Shown here: piece after piece, positions 7,570 through 15,532 of the stretch
How positions within the stretch are numbered: the first letter of the stretch is position 1
Layout: each line of letters begins with the position of its first letter
Source: UBA3537 sp965658025
Lineage (GTDB): Bacteria; Bacteroidota; Bacteroidia; Flavobacteriales; Flavobacteriaceae
Direction of reading: 5' to 3'
Assembly: GCA_965658025.1 (NCBI GenBank)
Contig: CBFHQL010000017.1
Span: 1-37,824 of the forward strand
Length of the DNA stretch: 37,824 nucleotides
The notes under the pieces: model-generated
Databases searched by the model: none
The model's input: only the letters and a program-made list of their open reading frames with translations
Told to the model about the DNA's origin: nothing
Position numbers and translations under genes: made by a program

Positions 7570-7607
7570 AAAATGTGACTTTTTACAAAAATATGGGTCT
7601 AAACTAA
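7500..7607 (+). repeat. ~108-bp direct repeat, copy 2 (after the ORF6N gene)
   Basis: The second copy of the repeat at 6870-6978 overlaps the ORF6N 3' end by about 70 bases. The inverted repeat recurs at 7563-7588. It ends at about 7607, exactly where the broken reading frame at 7608 opens. Each copy thus stands directly before a coding segment, as in a repeat-plus-gene cassette. Confidence 0.85.
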
Positions 7608-7801
7608 CGAGGAGGAACAGCTTTTGCAAAAATAAAAAACCCGTTCGATGCTGTTATTGATGATCAAAGTATTGATAATGAGCATATTACGAAAATGAAG
7701 ACATAAAAATATATAAAAGAAATAAACGCTGCCCTTGAGCTAGCCGAAAGGCTGCGGATATAAACAAGTTGCAATTCATTGGAGGAAACGAAGAAAAATA
7801 A
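7608..7801 (+). pseudogene. Broken gene fragment of unknown family
   Basis: A reading frame without a start codon opens right after repeat copy 2: RGGTAFAKIKNPFDAVIDDQ, continuing SIDNEHITKMKT, then an in-frame TAA at 7704-7706. The same frame resumes with KYIKEINAALELAERL. A frameshift at about 7752 then leads to ADINKLQFIGGNEEK and TAA at 7799-7801. The amphipathic, Glu/Lys/Leu-rich composition after the breaks reads like the tail of a real protein of 60 or more residues damaged by one stop and one frameshift. I do not recognise the family. It has probably lost its 5' end to the repeat. Confidence 0.5.
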
Positions 7802-7815
7802 AAAATAGAACTAAA

Positions 7816-7989
7816 ATGAAAAGTTATTCAATAATCAAATTAAGTACTATGTGGTCGACAGACGGACTGAAAAATGACGTAGAAAGACTCTTAAATGAAA
7901 AAACCGCACAAGGATACGAAATTGTATCGATAGCATTTGGAGTGAATTTATGGTGGATGCCAACAGCATTCGTAACTATCTGCAAATAA
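7816..7989 (+). CDS. Small DUF4177-like protein (57 residues)
   Basis: A short intact gene, ATG to TAA, encoding 57 residues: MKSYSIIKLSTMWSTDGLKN, then DVERLLNEKTAQGYEIVSIA, then FGVNLWWMPTAFVTICK. The pattern is a beta-strand, a helix with 'LLNEKTAQGYEIVSI', then a strand ending VTICK. This is the plan of DUF4177-type small proteins ('...LN...GWELVSV...'). The function of that family is unknown. It starts 14 bases after the broken gene and lies inside the island, so it may have been co-transcribed with that gene. No Sec signal is present. The family match is by eye only. Confidence 0.6.
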   Translation: MKSYSIIKLSTMWSTDGLKNDVERLLNEKTAQGYEIVSIAFGVNLWWMPTAFVTICK

Positions 7990-8144
7990 TGTACCCCCGC
8001 TGGTGCGCGAATCCTTTCGCGTTCCAAAATAAAAACCACACGATACACTTCGACGCGGTTCGGGAGTCTCATCTCGACAAGCTCGATGAACTAACGACCG
8101 AAGCTCAGTGCAGGAGAATCGTGCGGTAGCGAGGGGCCCCTCCC
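7990..8144. repeat. GC-rich foldback segment (REP-like), no gene
   Basis: This stretch is clearly richer in G+C than its surroundings. It holds a perfect hairpin CGCGAA-TCCT-TTCGCG (8006-8021), a long-range pairing of CCACACGAT (about 8032-8040) with ATCGTGCGG (about 8118-8126), and a TCATC...GATGA foldback between them. It also holds CGGGAG/CTCCCG arms and a 12-bp palindrome GAGGGGCCCCTC (8131-8142). It resembles REP or MITE-type intergenic elements. No reading frame of note is present. Confidence 0.55.
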
Positions 8145-8174
8145 GGATTTAAAGTCTAGGTTTTTGGATTAAAA
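8145..8174 (+). repeat. Right boundary repeat of the island (diverged DUF393 3' end)
   Basis: Matches 6848-6877 at 25 of 30 positions. Read in the same frame it gives PDLKSRFLD-stop, a plausible alternative DUF393 C-terminus (compare KDIQDRFLD at the left). It abuts the stop codon of the convergent symporter gene at 8175, so it probably marks the pre-insertion gene end. Confidence 0.7.
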
Positions 8175-9500
8175 TCACTTCACCTCTTCCCAATGGTCGT
8201 CCCAATCTTTGGGTTTTGGGGTATGGAGTTTACCTTCTAATTTTGCAATTAGGGTAGACACCGTGGCATCACCCGTAACATTAATCACCGTTCGACACAT
8301 GTCCAATGGACGGTCTACGGCAAAAATAAGAGCGAGTCCAATGGCGAGTTTATCGGCAGGAAAACCTACGGATTCCAAAACAATCACCAACATCACCATC
8401 CCCGCGCCGGGTACTGCGGCACTACCAATGGAGGCCAACAAAGCCGTAAGGACAATCATCAATTGGTCAGTAAATGTCAAATCGAAATTTAGCGCTTGGG
8501 CAATAAAAACCGCCGCTACTGCTTGATATAAACTCGTTCCGTCCATATTAATTGTAGCCCCTACAGGCAATACAAAACTGGACACTTCTTTATCCACGCC
8601 TACATGCTCTTCAACACGTTCCATGGTTACAGGCAGCGTCGCTGCACTACTGCTGGTCGAAAACGCCAATAATTGCGCCGGACTGATTTGTTTTAAAAAC
8701 CAAAATGGATTTTTTTTCACCACAACAGCAACCACAATCAAATAAAAACACACCATCAACAGCAATCCGCCAACCACTATTGAAGCGTAAAATAAAAGCG
8801 CATACAACAACTCTGGATCACCAGAAGACACCACCACATTGGCCAACAACGCAAAAACCGCATAAGGCGCAGTGAGCATAATCAAATCGACCATTTTAAG
8901 CACAACATCGTTGAGAGAATCAAAGACATCTTTGAGGGGTTTAGCACTTTTTTCGCCAATTAATAACAGGGAAATCCCTAAGAAAATGGCCAAGAAAATC
9001 ACTTGAAGCATAAGTTTGTTGTTGCTAAGGGCAGAAAACGCATTTTCGGGAATCATATCTACCACAAAGTCTAGAGGCCCGCTTTGTTGTTGGCGTGTAG
9101 CTTCTTCAATTTTACCCTGAACATTGCTGTTATTGGCATAGGTTTCGGTAAGTTTTGAAATCGTGGCATCGGACACCCCATCCCCTGGATTAAACATATT
9201 GACCAAGGTCAGCCCAATACTAATGGCAATGACGGTGGTAAGGACATAAATCACAATGGTTTTTATCCCGATAGACGCAAATTTGGAAATGTCTTTTAAA
9301 TCGGAAATTCCTTTGATGAGCGAAGCCAAAATCAGAGGAACAGCGATGAGTTTTAGGAGTTTGACGAATATGGTGCCCAGCGGTTTAATCCACGAGGCAA
9401 TAAACGCTGATCCGCCTTGCACTTGCAGTAGCACAAAGCCAAAAACCAAGCCCAACAGCATGCCAATTAATATTTTCCAATGTAGGGCTAAAGATTTCAT
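8175..9500 (-). CDS. Dicarboxylate/amino acid:cation symporter (SLC1/DAACS, GltP/DctA type)
   Basis: A 441-residue inner-membrane symporter of the SLC1 fold, coupling uptake of acidic amino acids or C4-dicarboxylates to Na+ or H+. Hairpin 1 carries the Ser-rich STSSSAATLP (281-290), the helix 7 motif NMDGT is at 318-322, hairpin 2 has AAVPGAG (361-367), and helix 8 has DRPLDMCRTVINVTGDA (396-412). R403 is the residue that in this family binds the substrate's side-chain carboxylate, so an anionic substrate is likely. A large insert between early helices (about 105-145) is polar. The start is four bases after the aroC stop, so it is probably the distal gene of that operon. Confidence 0.93.
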   Translation of the reverse strand: MKSLALHWKILIGMLLGLVFGFVLLQVQGGSAFIASWIKPLGTIFVKLLKLIAVPLILASLIKGISDLKDISKFASIGIKTIVIYVLTTVIAISIGLTLVNMFNPGDGVSDATISKLTETYANNSNVQGKIEEATRQQQSGPLDFVVDMIPENAFSALSNNKLMLQVIFLAIFLGISLLLIGEKSAKPLKDVFDSLNDVVLKMVDLIMLTAPYAVFALLANVVVSSGDPELLYALLFYASIVVGGLLLMVCFYLIVVAVVVKKNPFWFLKQISPAQLLAFSTSSSAATLPVTMERVEEHVGVDKEVSSFVLPVGATINMDGTSLYQAVAAVFIAQALNFDLTFTDQLMIVLTALLASIGSAAVPGAGMVMLVIVLESVGFPADKLAIGLALIFAVDRPLDMCRTVINVTGDATVSTLIAKLEGKLHTPKPKDWDDHWEEVK

Positions 9501-9504
9501 AAGG

Positions 9505-10569
9505 TTATTTTTTGGAGAGACGATTTAAAAGCGTAAAATCGGCCAAAACCAGAGCGGCCATGGCTTCAACTATGGGCACAGCACGTGGCACCACACAAGG
9601 GTCGTGACGGCCTTTGCCTTGCATTTCTACGGAATTCCCGTCTTTGTCAATCGTATCTTGGGTTTGCATGACCGTGGCCACAGGTTTAAAGGCCACATTA
9701 AAATAGATATCCATTCCATTACTAATCCCTCCTTGTATACCTCCGGAGTTGTTGGTTTGTGTTGAACCATCAGCGTTAAAAGCATCGTTATGCGCACTGC
9801 CTTTCATCTTAACACCTTCAAAACCAGAACCATATTCAAAGCCCTTTACGGCATTAATCGAAAGCATGGCTTTTCCTAACTGCGCATGAAGACGGTCAAA
9901 TACCGGCTCGCCCAATCCAACAGGTACATTTTTAAGCACACAAGATACTGTACCCCCAATGGTGTCGCCTTCCTTGCGGATGGCTTTAATTTTGTCAATC
10001 ATCTGCTCAGCGACTACAGGATCTGGGCAACGTACAGGGTTGGATTCCGTGAGTGATAAATCCAATGCTTGGTAATTTTTATCCAAAGCGATAGGGCCCA
10101 CCGACGAGGTATATGCATCAATACTGATGGTGCTTAAAAATTGTTTGGCAATGGCACCAGCTACCACTCTACAGGCCGTTTCTCGTGCCGAACTGCGTCC
10201 TCCACCTCTATAATCGCGTTGTCCGTATTTTTCGTTGTATGTAAAATCGGCATGGCTCGGACGAAAAACATCTTTGATATGGCTATAATCTTTGGATTTT
10301 TGGTTGGTATTTTTGATGATAAATCCAATGGGCATTCCTGTTGTAACCCCCTCAAAAATTCCTGATAAAAATTCAACGGTGTCTGGTTCTTTTCGTTGGG
10401 TTACAATCTTTGATTGCCCCGGTTTCCGACGGTCCATTTCATGTTGAATGGCTTCAAAATCTATGGAAATTCCTGCGGGACATCCATCAATGACCCCACC
10501 AATAGCGACGCCATGCGATTCCCCAAATGTTGTAAGTTTAAATACCGTTCCAAACGAATTTCCTGCCAT
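9505..10569 (-). CDS. aroC: Chorismate synthase
   Basis: A 354-residue chorismate synthase, which converts 5-enolpyruvylshikimate-3-phosphate to chorismate with reduced FMN at the end of the shikimate pathway. Motifs are TTFGESHG (13-20), RGGGRSSARET (about 120-130), 'SGGIQGGISNG' and the FMN/phosphate-binding tail 'GRHDPCVVPRAVPIVEAM'. Length is normal. It lies 57 bases after bshA and just before the symporter, all on the minus strand. Confidence 0.97.
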   Translation of the reverse strand: MAGNSFGTVFKLTTFGESHGVAIGGVIDGCPAGISIDFEAIQHEMDRRKPGQSKIVTQRKEPDTVEFLSGIFEGVTTGMPIGFIIKNTNQKSKDYSHIKDVFRPSHADFTYNEKYGQRDYRGGGRSSARETACRVVAGAIAKQFLSTISIDAYTSSVGPIALDKNYQALDLSLTESNPVRCPDPVVAEQMIDKIKAIRKEGDTIGGTVSCVLKNVPVGLGEPVFDRLHAQLGKAMLSINAVKGFEYGSGFEGVKMKGSAHNDAFNADGSTQTNNSGGIQGGISNGMDIYFNVAFKPVATVMQTQDTIDKDGNSVEMQGKGRHDPCVVPRAVPIVEAMAALVLADFTLLNRLSKK

Positions 10570-10626
10570 ATCAAATAAATATTTTCAAATAAGGTGTAAA
10601 ATTAATAAAACAAACTGTAGTAGGCA

Positions 10627-11763
10627 CTAAATTGAGATACAATTTTTTAGGGCCTTTTGATAAACCACTTCGTAGCTGGGGACGATTTTGTGGATATCAA
10701 ATTTGGCTGCTGTGTTTAGAGCGCCTTCCTTAAATTTTGCCAAAGTGGCATCTGATTTCAAAATTGTAATGGCATTTTGAGCCATTTCATCAACAGCACC
10801 AAATGGGCTCAAATAGCCCGATACACCAGAAACATTGACCTCTTTCAGCCCTCCACTATCGCTAGAAATCACAGGGACTCTGGAAGCCATGGCCTCTAGG
10901 GCTGATAATCCAAAACTCTCCGTTTCAGAAGGTAAAAGAAACAAATCACTAAAGCATAAAATTTTATTGACTTCATTGGTATTACCAAGAAAAGCGACTT
11001 TTTCTTCAAGATTGAGTTTCGCGCAGAGTTGTTCTGCTTTTTCGCGTTCTGGCCCCTCACCGATCATGATTAATTTTGATGGGATTTCTTTTTGAATGGC
11101 ATTAAAAATATGAATAACATCAGGAATACGCTTGACTGCTCTGAAATTACTCACATGGGTAATCACACGTTCATGGGGTTTGGCCAATACATCGCGACGA
11201 CAATCTTTTTTCACTGGTTTATGCTTTTCTAAATCCACAAAATTGGGAATCACCGTAATTTCTTTATTGGTATTGAAAAGACGCTGGGTATCTTCTTTTA
11301 AACTTTGGGAAACTGAAGTCACAGCATCCGATTTGTTGATGCTAAAGGTTACGGCAGTTTTATAAAATGGATGACTCCCTACAAGAGTGATATCGGTGCC
11401 ATGTAAGGTGGTTACAATAGGTAGTTTGATGCCTTCTTCAAGCAACATTTTTTTGGCCATATACGCTGCATAGGCATGAGGAATAGCGTAGTGCACATGA
11501 AGAACATTAATGTTATGCATTTTTACCATATCCACTATTTTACTCGATAGAGCCAATTCGTAGGGTTGATAATGAAATAGAGGGTATTTTGGCACATTCA
11601 CTTCGTGAAAATGAACATTGGGGCTTAAAAGTTCCAAACGAACAGGCTGTCTGTAGGTAATAAAATGCACTTCATGCCCTTTTCGCGACAACTCCAATCC
11701 AAGCTCTGTAGCCACAACGCCACTACCTCCAAAAGTCGGGTAACATACAATTCCTATATTCAT
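10627..11763 (-). CDS. bshA: N-acetyl-alpha-D-glucosaminyl L-malate synthase (bacillithiol synthesis)
   Basis: A 378-residue GT4 retaining glycosyltransferase. It opens MNIGIVCYPTFGGSGVVATE, the BshA signature, with HGTDITLVGSHPFY in the N-lobe. In the C-lobe it shows 'SETESFGLSALEAMASRVPV' with the E-x7-E sugar-nucleotide motif. BshA joins UDP-GlcNAc and L-malate in the first step of bacillithiol formation, a thiol common in Bacteroidota. The ATG is three bases after the stop of the upstream GH3 fusion gene, so the two are surely co-transcribed. bshB and bshC are not in the window. Confidence 0.95.
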   Translation of the reverse strand: MNIGIVCYPTFGGSGVVATELGLELSRKGHEVHFITYRQPVRLELLSPNVHFHEVNVPKYPLFHYQPYELALSSKIVDMVKMHNINVLHVHYAIPHAYAAYMAKKMLLEEGIKLPIVTTLHGTDITLVGSHPFYKTAVTFSINKSDAVTSVSQSLKEDTQRLFNTNKEITVIPNFVDLEKHKPVKKDCRRDVLAKPHERVITHVSNFRAVKRIPDVIHIFNAIQKEIPSKLIMIGEGPEREKAEQLCAKLNLEEKVAFLGNTNEVNKILCFSDLFLLPSETESFGLSALEAMASRVPVISSDSGGLKEVNVSGVSGYLSPFGAVDEMAQNAITILKSDATLAKFKEGALNTAAKFDIHKIVPSYEVVYQKALKNCISI

Positions 11764-11766
11764 TAT

Positions 11767-14676
11767 TTAGTCGATAATGGCCTCATAAATGAGCCGTTGT
11801 ATTTCGGTTCTAATATTTTCTTCAATTAAACGATTATTTGTAGCATCAGGATAGGTTCGGTTGGACAAAAATACGTAAATAATTTCTTCTCCTGGATCGG
11901 CCCAAGTATAGGTTCCTGTAAACCCAGAATGGCCAAAACTGGTCATGGAAATACAGCCACAAGTTGGGCCTTCATCTTCAAGTTGGGGTTTATCGAATCC
12001 TACTCCGCGCCGATTGTCTTCGTCACAATAGTAACAGGTGTTGAAAGCGTCGATTATACGAGGATTTATATATTGTTTTCCACCATAATAGCCACGTTGA
12101 AGATACATTTGCATAAGCTTTGCGACATCATTGGCATTGCTAAACAATCCAGCATGTCCTCCCACCCCATTTTGCATGGCCGCACCCATATCATGCACAT
12201 AGCCATGAACCGTTTCAAACCTAAAATAGGTATCTTCCTCCGTAGGAATGATTTGATTTTTGCTAAACCGCTCCAAAGGGCGATAAGTTGAGTAATTTGC
12301 ACCCAAAGGCTTATAAAAATGCTGGTCTATTAGCTCATTTAAAGGTTGAGCGTGCTGTTGTTCTATAAATTCTTTAAGAATATAATACGGCAAATCGCTG
12401 TAATGATACTCCTTTTCCTCCAAAAGCTCTGAATTTAGGATTTGTTGGTGAATTGTATCTGTCAAGTCTTGACGAAGAAAGAGTTTATCCGCAATTTGAA
12501 TCGGATAATTTTTAGATTTTTCTGATTTAAAAAATTTAGAAATGGGCTTTTGAGTCACAGAATCTACAGCGGATTTATAAAAAGGAATCCAAGGTTTTAG
12601 TTGTGCAAAATGGGATAACATTTCTTTGAGTGTGATGTTTTCCTTATCTGTTCCTTTGTATTTTGGTAATAAATCACCCAGACGATCTTCCAAAGTTATT
12701 ATCCCCGACTCTACCAGTTCCATAAGTAAGGGTACTGTGACCAAAATTTTGGTCAGTGAGGCCAAATCATACACATCTTGTGGAGTTACTTTTTGGACTT
12801 TTTTATAGGTGTGGTATCCAAAATTTTTGTTGTAAATGACTTTTCCGTCTCTTGCGACCAACAATTGAATCCCAGGCGTCATTTTTTCATCAATGGCATA
12901 ATGAGCTAAAGAATCCAATTTAGAGAGCAAAGAAGTACTCATCCCCACCTGTTCAGGATGGCTATAAGATAATCGTTCAAGTGAATTTGTTTCTATACCA
13001 TGACCTACTTTGAATTTGGATTTTGACAAACTTACAGGCAGTTTCCCCTTGGCAGGAAGCGCACCAAAAATAATTTGTGCTGCTACACGTTGAGCCATTT
13101 TACTGTTTTGATAGCCAAGCAAAACGCTTTCGATATTAGCAAATGATTTTATGGCATTTAGCGCATAAGGTTTGGCAAAAACGCTCAAAATAACCTCGTT
13201 GTTTCGTGCAATTTCTTGTAACCACACTAGTTCTTTGTTGGTAAACTTGTAGGACTTCCAAGGATTTTCATTTGACTTATGAAATCCAATAACAACGGTA
13301 TTGAATTGTTTTAATTTTTGGATTAATTCATCTAAATTTTCAGACTTTACTTGAGTTACCTCTGCATAATTTTGAAGCATTTCAAGAAATGTATCTCCAT
13401 TGTCATCACCTAAAGCAACATAAGCAATACGCCGCAATTGTAAGTCCCTAAGCGGTACATTCGATTTTGAGTTTTTTACGAAAGTATGTGCATTTTGCAT
13501 CAATTGTTCGTACAATACATCATCTTGAATGCGGTTCAAATCTTGAACAAGATATTCCGTTTTAATGGGTTGATAGTGGTGCAGACCAACTTTATATTTC
13601 GCATTTAAAATCTTTTTTACGGAGTGCGCCAAGCGATCTTTTGAGATTTGCCCACGAGTTACAGCATTGGCTATTTTTTCTATACCTTGAGCTACATCAT
13701 TTGACATCAACAACACATCGTTGCCTGCCAAAAAAGCCTGCAAATCGATCTCGCCTGGAGAACTAAAATTTGAAGCCCCTTTCATGTCCAATGCATCCGT
13801 GAAAATTAAGCCCTCAAAATTAAGTTCTGTTTTTAAGAGTTCTGTAACGATTGGACGCGATAAGGAAGAAGGATAGTTGGTTCTGGGTTCTAAACTGGGC
13901 ACATTGAGGTGGGCCACCATAACGCTAGATAATCCATTGGAAATCAGTTTTTTGTACGGAAACAATTCTACATTCTGTATGCGCCTTTTATTAAAATTGA
14001 CCGTGGGTAAGGTTTTATGAGAATCTTTGTCGGTATCGCCATGTCCGGGAAAATGTTTTGCGTTGGCCAAAACACCCACACTTTGCATCCCTTGCATAAA
14101 AGCCAATGCTTTATCAGTTACATTATTTTTATCTTCACCAAAAGAACGATTACCAATGATTGGATTATCGGGGTTGGTGTTGATGTCAACGACTGGTGCA
14201 AAATTAAAGTGAACCCCTAAACGCTTACAGTGCTCACCTATGTATTGGCCTGTTTTTCGGATTAAATTTAAGTCCGATACCGCACCCAGAGTCATATTCC
14301 ACGGAAAAGCGTAAGTTGAATCTAAGCGCATACTTAGTCCCCACTCAGCATCCATACCTACAAGCAATGGGATTTTTGCATTCGACTGAAGTTCGTTGTC
14401 CAAATGGGCTTGACGAACAGGACCACCTTTAGAATAAATAATTCCTCCAATGTGATGCTTATTAATGAGCTCAAGCAATTTTTCTTTTTGAAGGTTTTTT
14501 TCCTCTGAAAATGCTTGAACCATAAAGAGTTGCCCTACTTTTTGTTTTAAGCTTAAAGTGTTATAAACACTATCAACCCATTGTTTTTGTGTTAGAGAGT
14601 CACGAGCAATAAGTGGCGATTGCGCCGACAAAACACTCAGATAAAGCCCTAAAAAAATAGAAAATAAACAGCGCAT
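11767..14676 (-). CDS. Exported GH3 beta-N-acetylhexosaminidase fused to a beta-lactamase-fold serine hydrolase
   Basis: A 969-residue exported protein with signal peptide MRCLFSIFLGLYLSVLSAQ. Residues about 35-370 form a NagZ-type GH3 domain with the acid/base loop KHFPGHGDTDKDSH (207-220) and the likely nucleophile D294 in IFTDALDM. A GH3 C-terminal domain follows (about 390-560). Residues about 575-965 form a class-C beta-lactamase/PBP-type serine hydrolase with SLTK (S640, K643), YSD (759-761) and a GGHAG motif in place of KTG. The probable role is trimming of cell-wall muropeptides in the periplasm, with both sugar and peptide hydrolase units. The fusion is a known Bacteroidota architecture; hydrolase activity of the second half is inferred. 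A 161-bp divergent spacer separates it from the SIMPL gene. Confidence 0.92.
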   Translation of the reverse strand: MRCLFSIFLGLYLSVLSAQSPLIARDSLTQKQWVDSVYNTLSLKQKVGQLFMVQAFSEEKNLQKEKLLELINKHHIGGIIYSKGGPVRQAHLDNELQSNAKIPLLVGMDAEWGLSMRLDSTYAFPWNMTLGAVSDLNLIRKTGQYIGEHCKRLGVHFNFAPVVDINTNPDNPIIGNRSFGEDKNNVTDKALAFMQGMQSVGVLANAKHFPGHGDTDKDSHKTLPTVNFNKRRIQNVELFPYKKLISNGLSSVMVAHLNVPSLEPRTNYPSSLSRPIVTELLKTELNFEGLIFTDALDMKGASNFSSPGEIDLQAFLAGNDVLLMSNDVAQGIEKIANAVTRGQISKDRLAHSVKKILNAKYKVGLHHYQPIKTEYLVQDLNRIQDDVLYEQLMQNAHTFVKNSKSNVPLRDLQLRRIAYVALGDDNGDTFLEMLQNYAEVTQVKSENLDELIQKLKQFNTVVIGFHKSNENPWKSYKFTNKELVWLQEIARNNEVILSVFAKPYALNAIKSFANIESVLLGYQNSKMAQRVAAQIIFGALPAKGKLPVSLSKSKFKVGHGIETNSLERLSYSHPEQVGMSTSLLSKLDSLAHYAIDEKMTPGIQLLVARDGKVIYNKNFGYHTYKKVQKVTPQDVYDLASLTKILVTVPLLMELVESGIITLEDRLGDLLPKYKGTDKENITLKEMLSHFAQLKPWIPFYKSAVDSVTQKPISKFFKSEKSKNYPIQIADKLFLRQDLTDTIHQQILNSELLEEKEYHYSDLPYYILKEFIEQQHAQPLNELIDQHFYKPLGANYSTYRPLERFSKNQIIPTEEDTYFRFETVHGYVHDMGAAMQNGVGGHAGLFSNANDVAKLMQMYLQRGYYGGKQYINPRIIDAFNTCYYCDEDNRRGVGFDKPQLEDEGPTCGCISMTSFGHSGFTGTYTWADPGEEIIYVFLSNRTYPDATNNRLIEENIRTEIQRLIYEAIID

Positions 14677-14837
14677 AGGTTGAGTTTTCAGATGTTGTGA
14701 AAATACTATACCAAAATACTATTTTTCAAAAGAATTTCAACAATTAAGGAAATTATAATTATATAAAATTTAGGACTTTGTTTTGGTGTATAGCGATTTG
14801 GCACACATCTTGTTTCTTTTTATTTTAAAAAAATCTC

Positions 14838-15530
14838 ATGAAAAACACCTTTTATCTGCTGAGCTTCTTAATCTGTAGCTTAGCTTTCGGACAAACCAAA
14901 AATTTTATTGATCAACCCTATTTGGAAACTACCGCCAAAGTGGACACACTGGTCACTCCTGATCGGATTTACCTTTCTATATATATCCATGAAGGTGAAG
15001 ACCGCAACAGAACTTCTCTGGAAAAACAAGAACGAACAATGGCTAATGTATTAGAAAATTTAGGCATTGATCTAAAAAAACAATTGAAAGTGGACAATTT
15101 GGCCAGCAATTACAAAAAATATTTTTTAAAGCGCAAAAATGTACTCAAGTCAAAATCCTACACCTTAGAAGTTTATGATGCAATGACGGCAGGAAAAGTA
15201 CTCATTGGTCTAGAAAGTGAAGGAATTTCTAATGTTCGGTTGATAAAGACGGCTTATTCTAAAATCGAAACCCTCAAATTAGAGCTTAAATCGAAAGCTA
15301 TTTTAAAAGCACAACAACAAGCAAAAGCCCTAACCACACCACTGAATCAACAACTTGGAAAAGCAATCTATATCAATGACAAATTTTACAGCAGACCATA
15401 CTACAATAATATGCAGATGATGGCAAGAACAGAATATGCTATGGCTGAGACTGTGGAAACCCCTATCGATATTGAATTTTCAAAAATTAAGGTAGAAAGT
15501 GAAATTAGTGTTCGGTTTGTAATCCTTTAA
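14838..15530 (+). CDS. Exported SIMPL-domain (DUF541) protein
   Basis: A 230-residue protein with signal peptide MKNTFYLLSFLICSLAFGQ. The SIMPL/DUF541 domain covers most of the mature chain: 'LETTAKVDTLVTPDRIYLSI', 'LENLGIDLKKQLKVDNLAS', 'GKVLIGLESEGISNVRLIKT' and the closing 'VESEISVRFVIL'. Bacterial members (such as Brucella BP26) are periplasmic or outer-membrane oligomers with no agreed function. The ogt gene follows after two bases. The 161-bp upstream spacer has TTTG stretches, but I see no convincing complete promoter. Confidence 0.87.
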   Translation: MKNTFYLLSFLICSLAFGQTKNFIDQPYLETTAKVDTLVTPDRIYLSIYIHEGEDRNRTSLEKQERTMANVLENLGIDLKKQLKVDNLASNYKKYFLKRKNVLKSKSYTLEVYDAMTAGKVLIGLESEGISNVRLIKTAYSKIETLKLELKSKAILKAQQQAKALTTPLNQQLGKAIYINDKFYSRPYYNNMQMMARTEYAMAETVETPIDIEFSKIKVESEISVRFVIL

Positions 15531-15532
15531 TC

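Noticed and set aside
6892..7610. CRISPR array
   Set aside because: Only two long, unequal repeats with a gene between them; no short regular repeats or spacers, and no cas genes.
14677..14837. RNA gene or riboswitch in the GH3/SIMPL divergent spacer
   Set aside because: AT-rich without stable stems or known aptamer motifs; most likely plain promoters.
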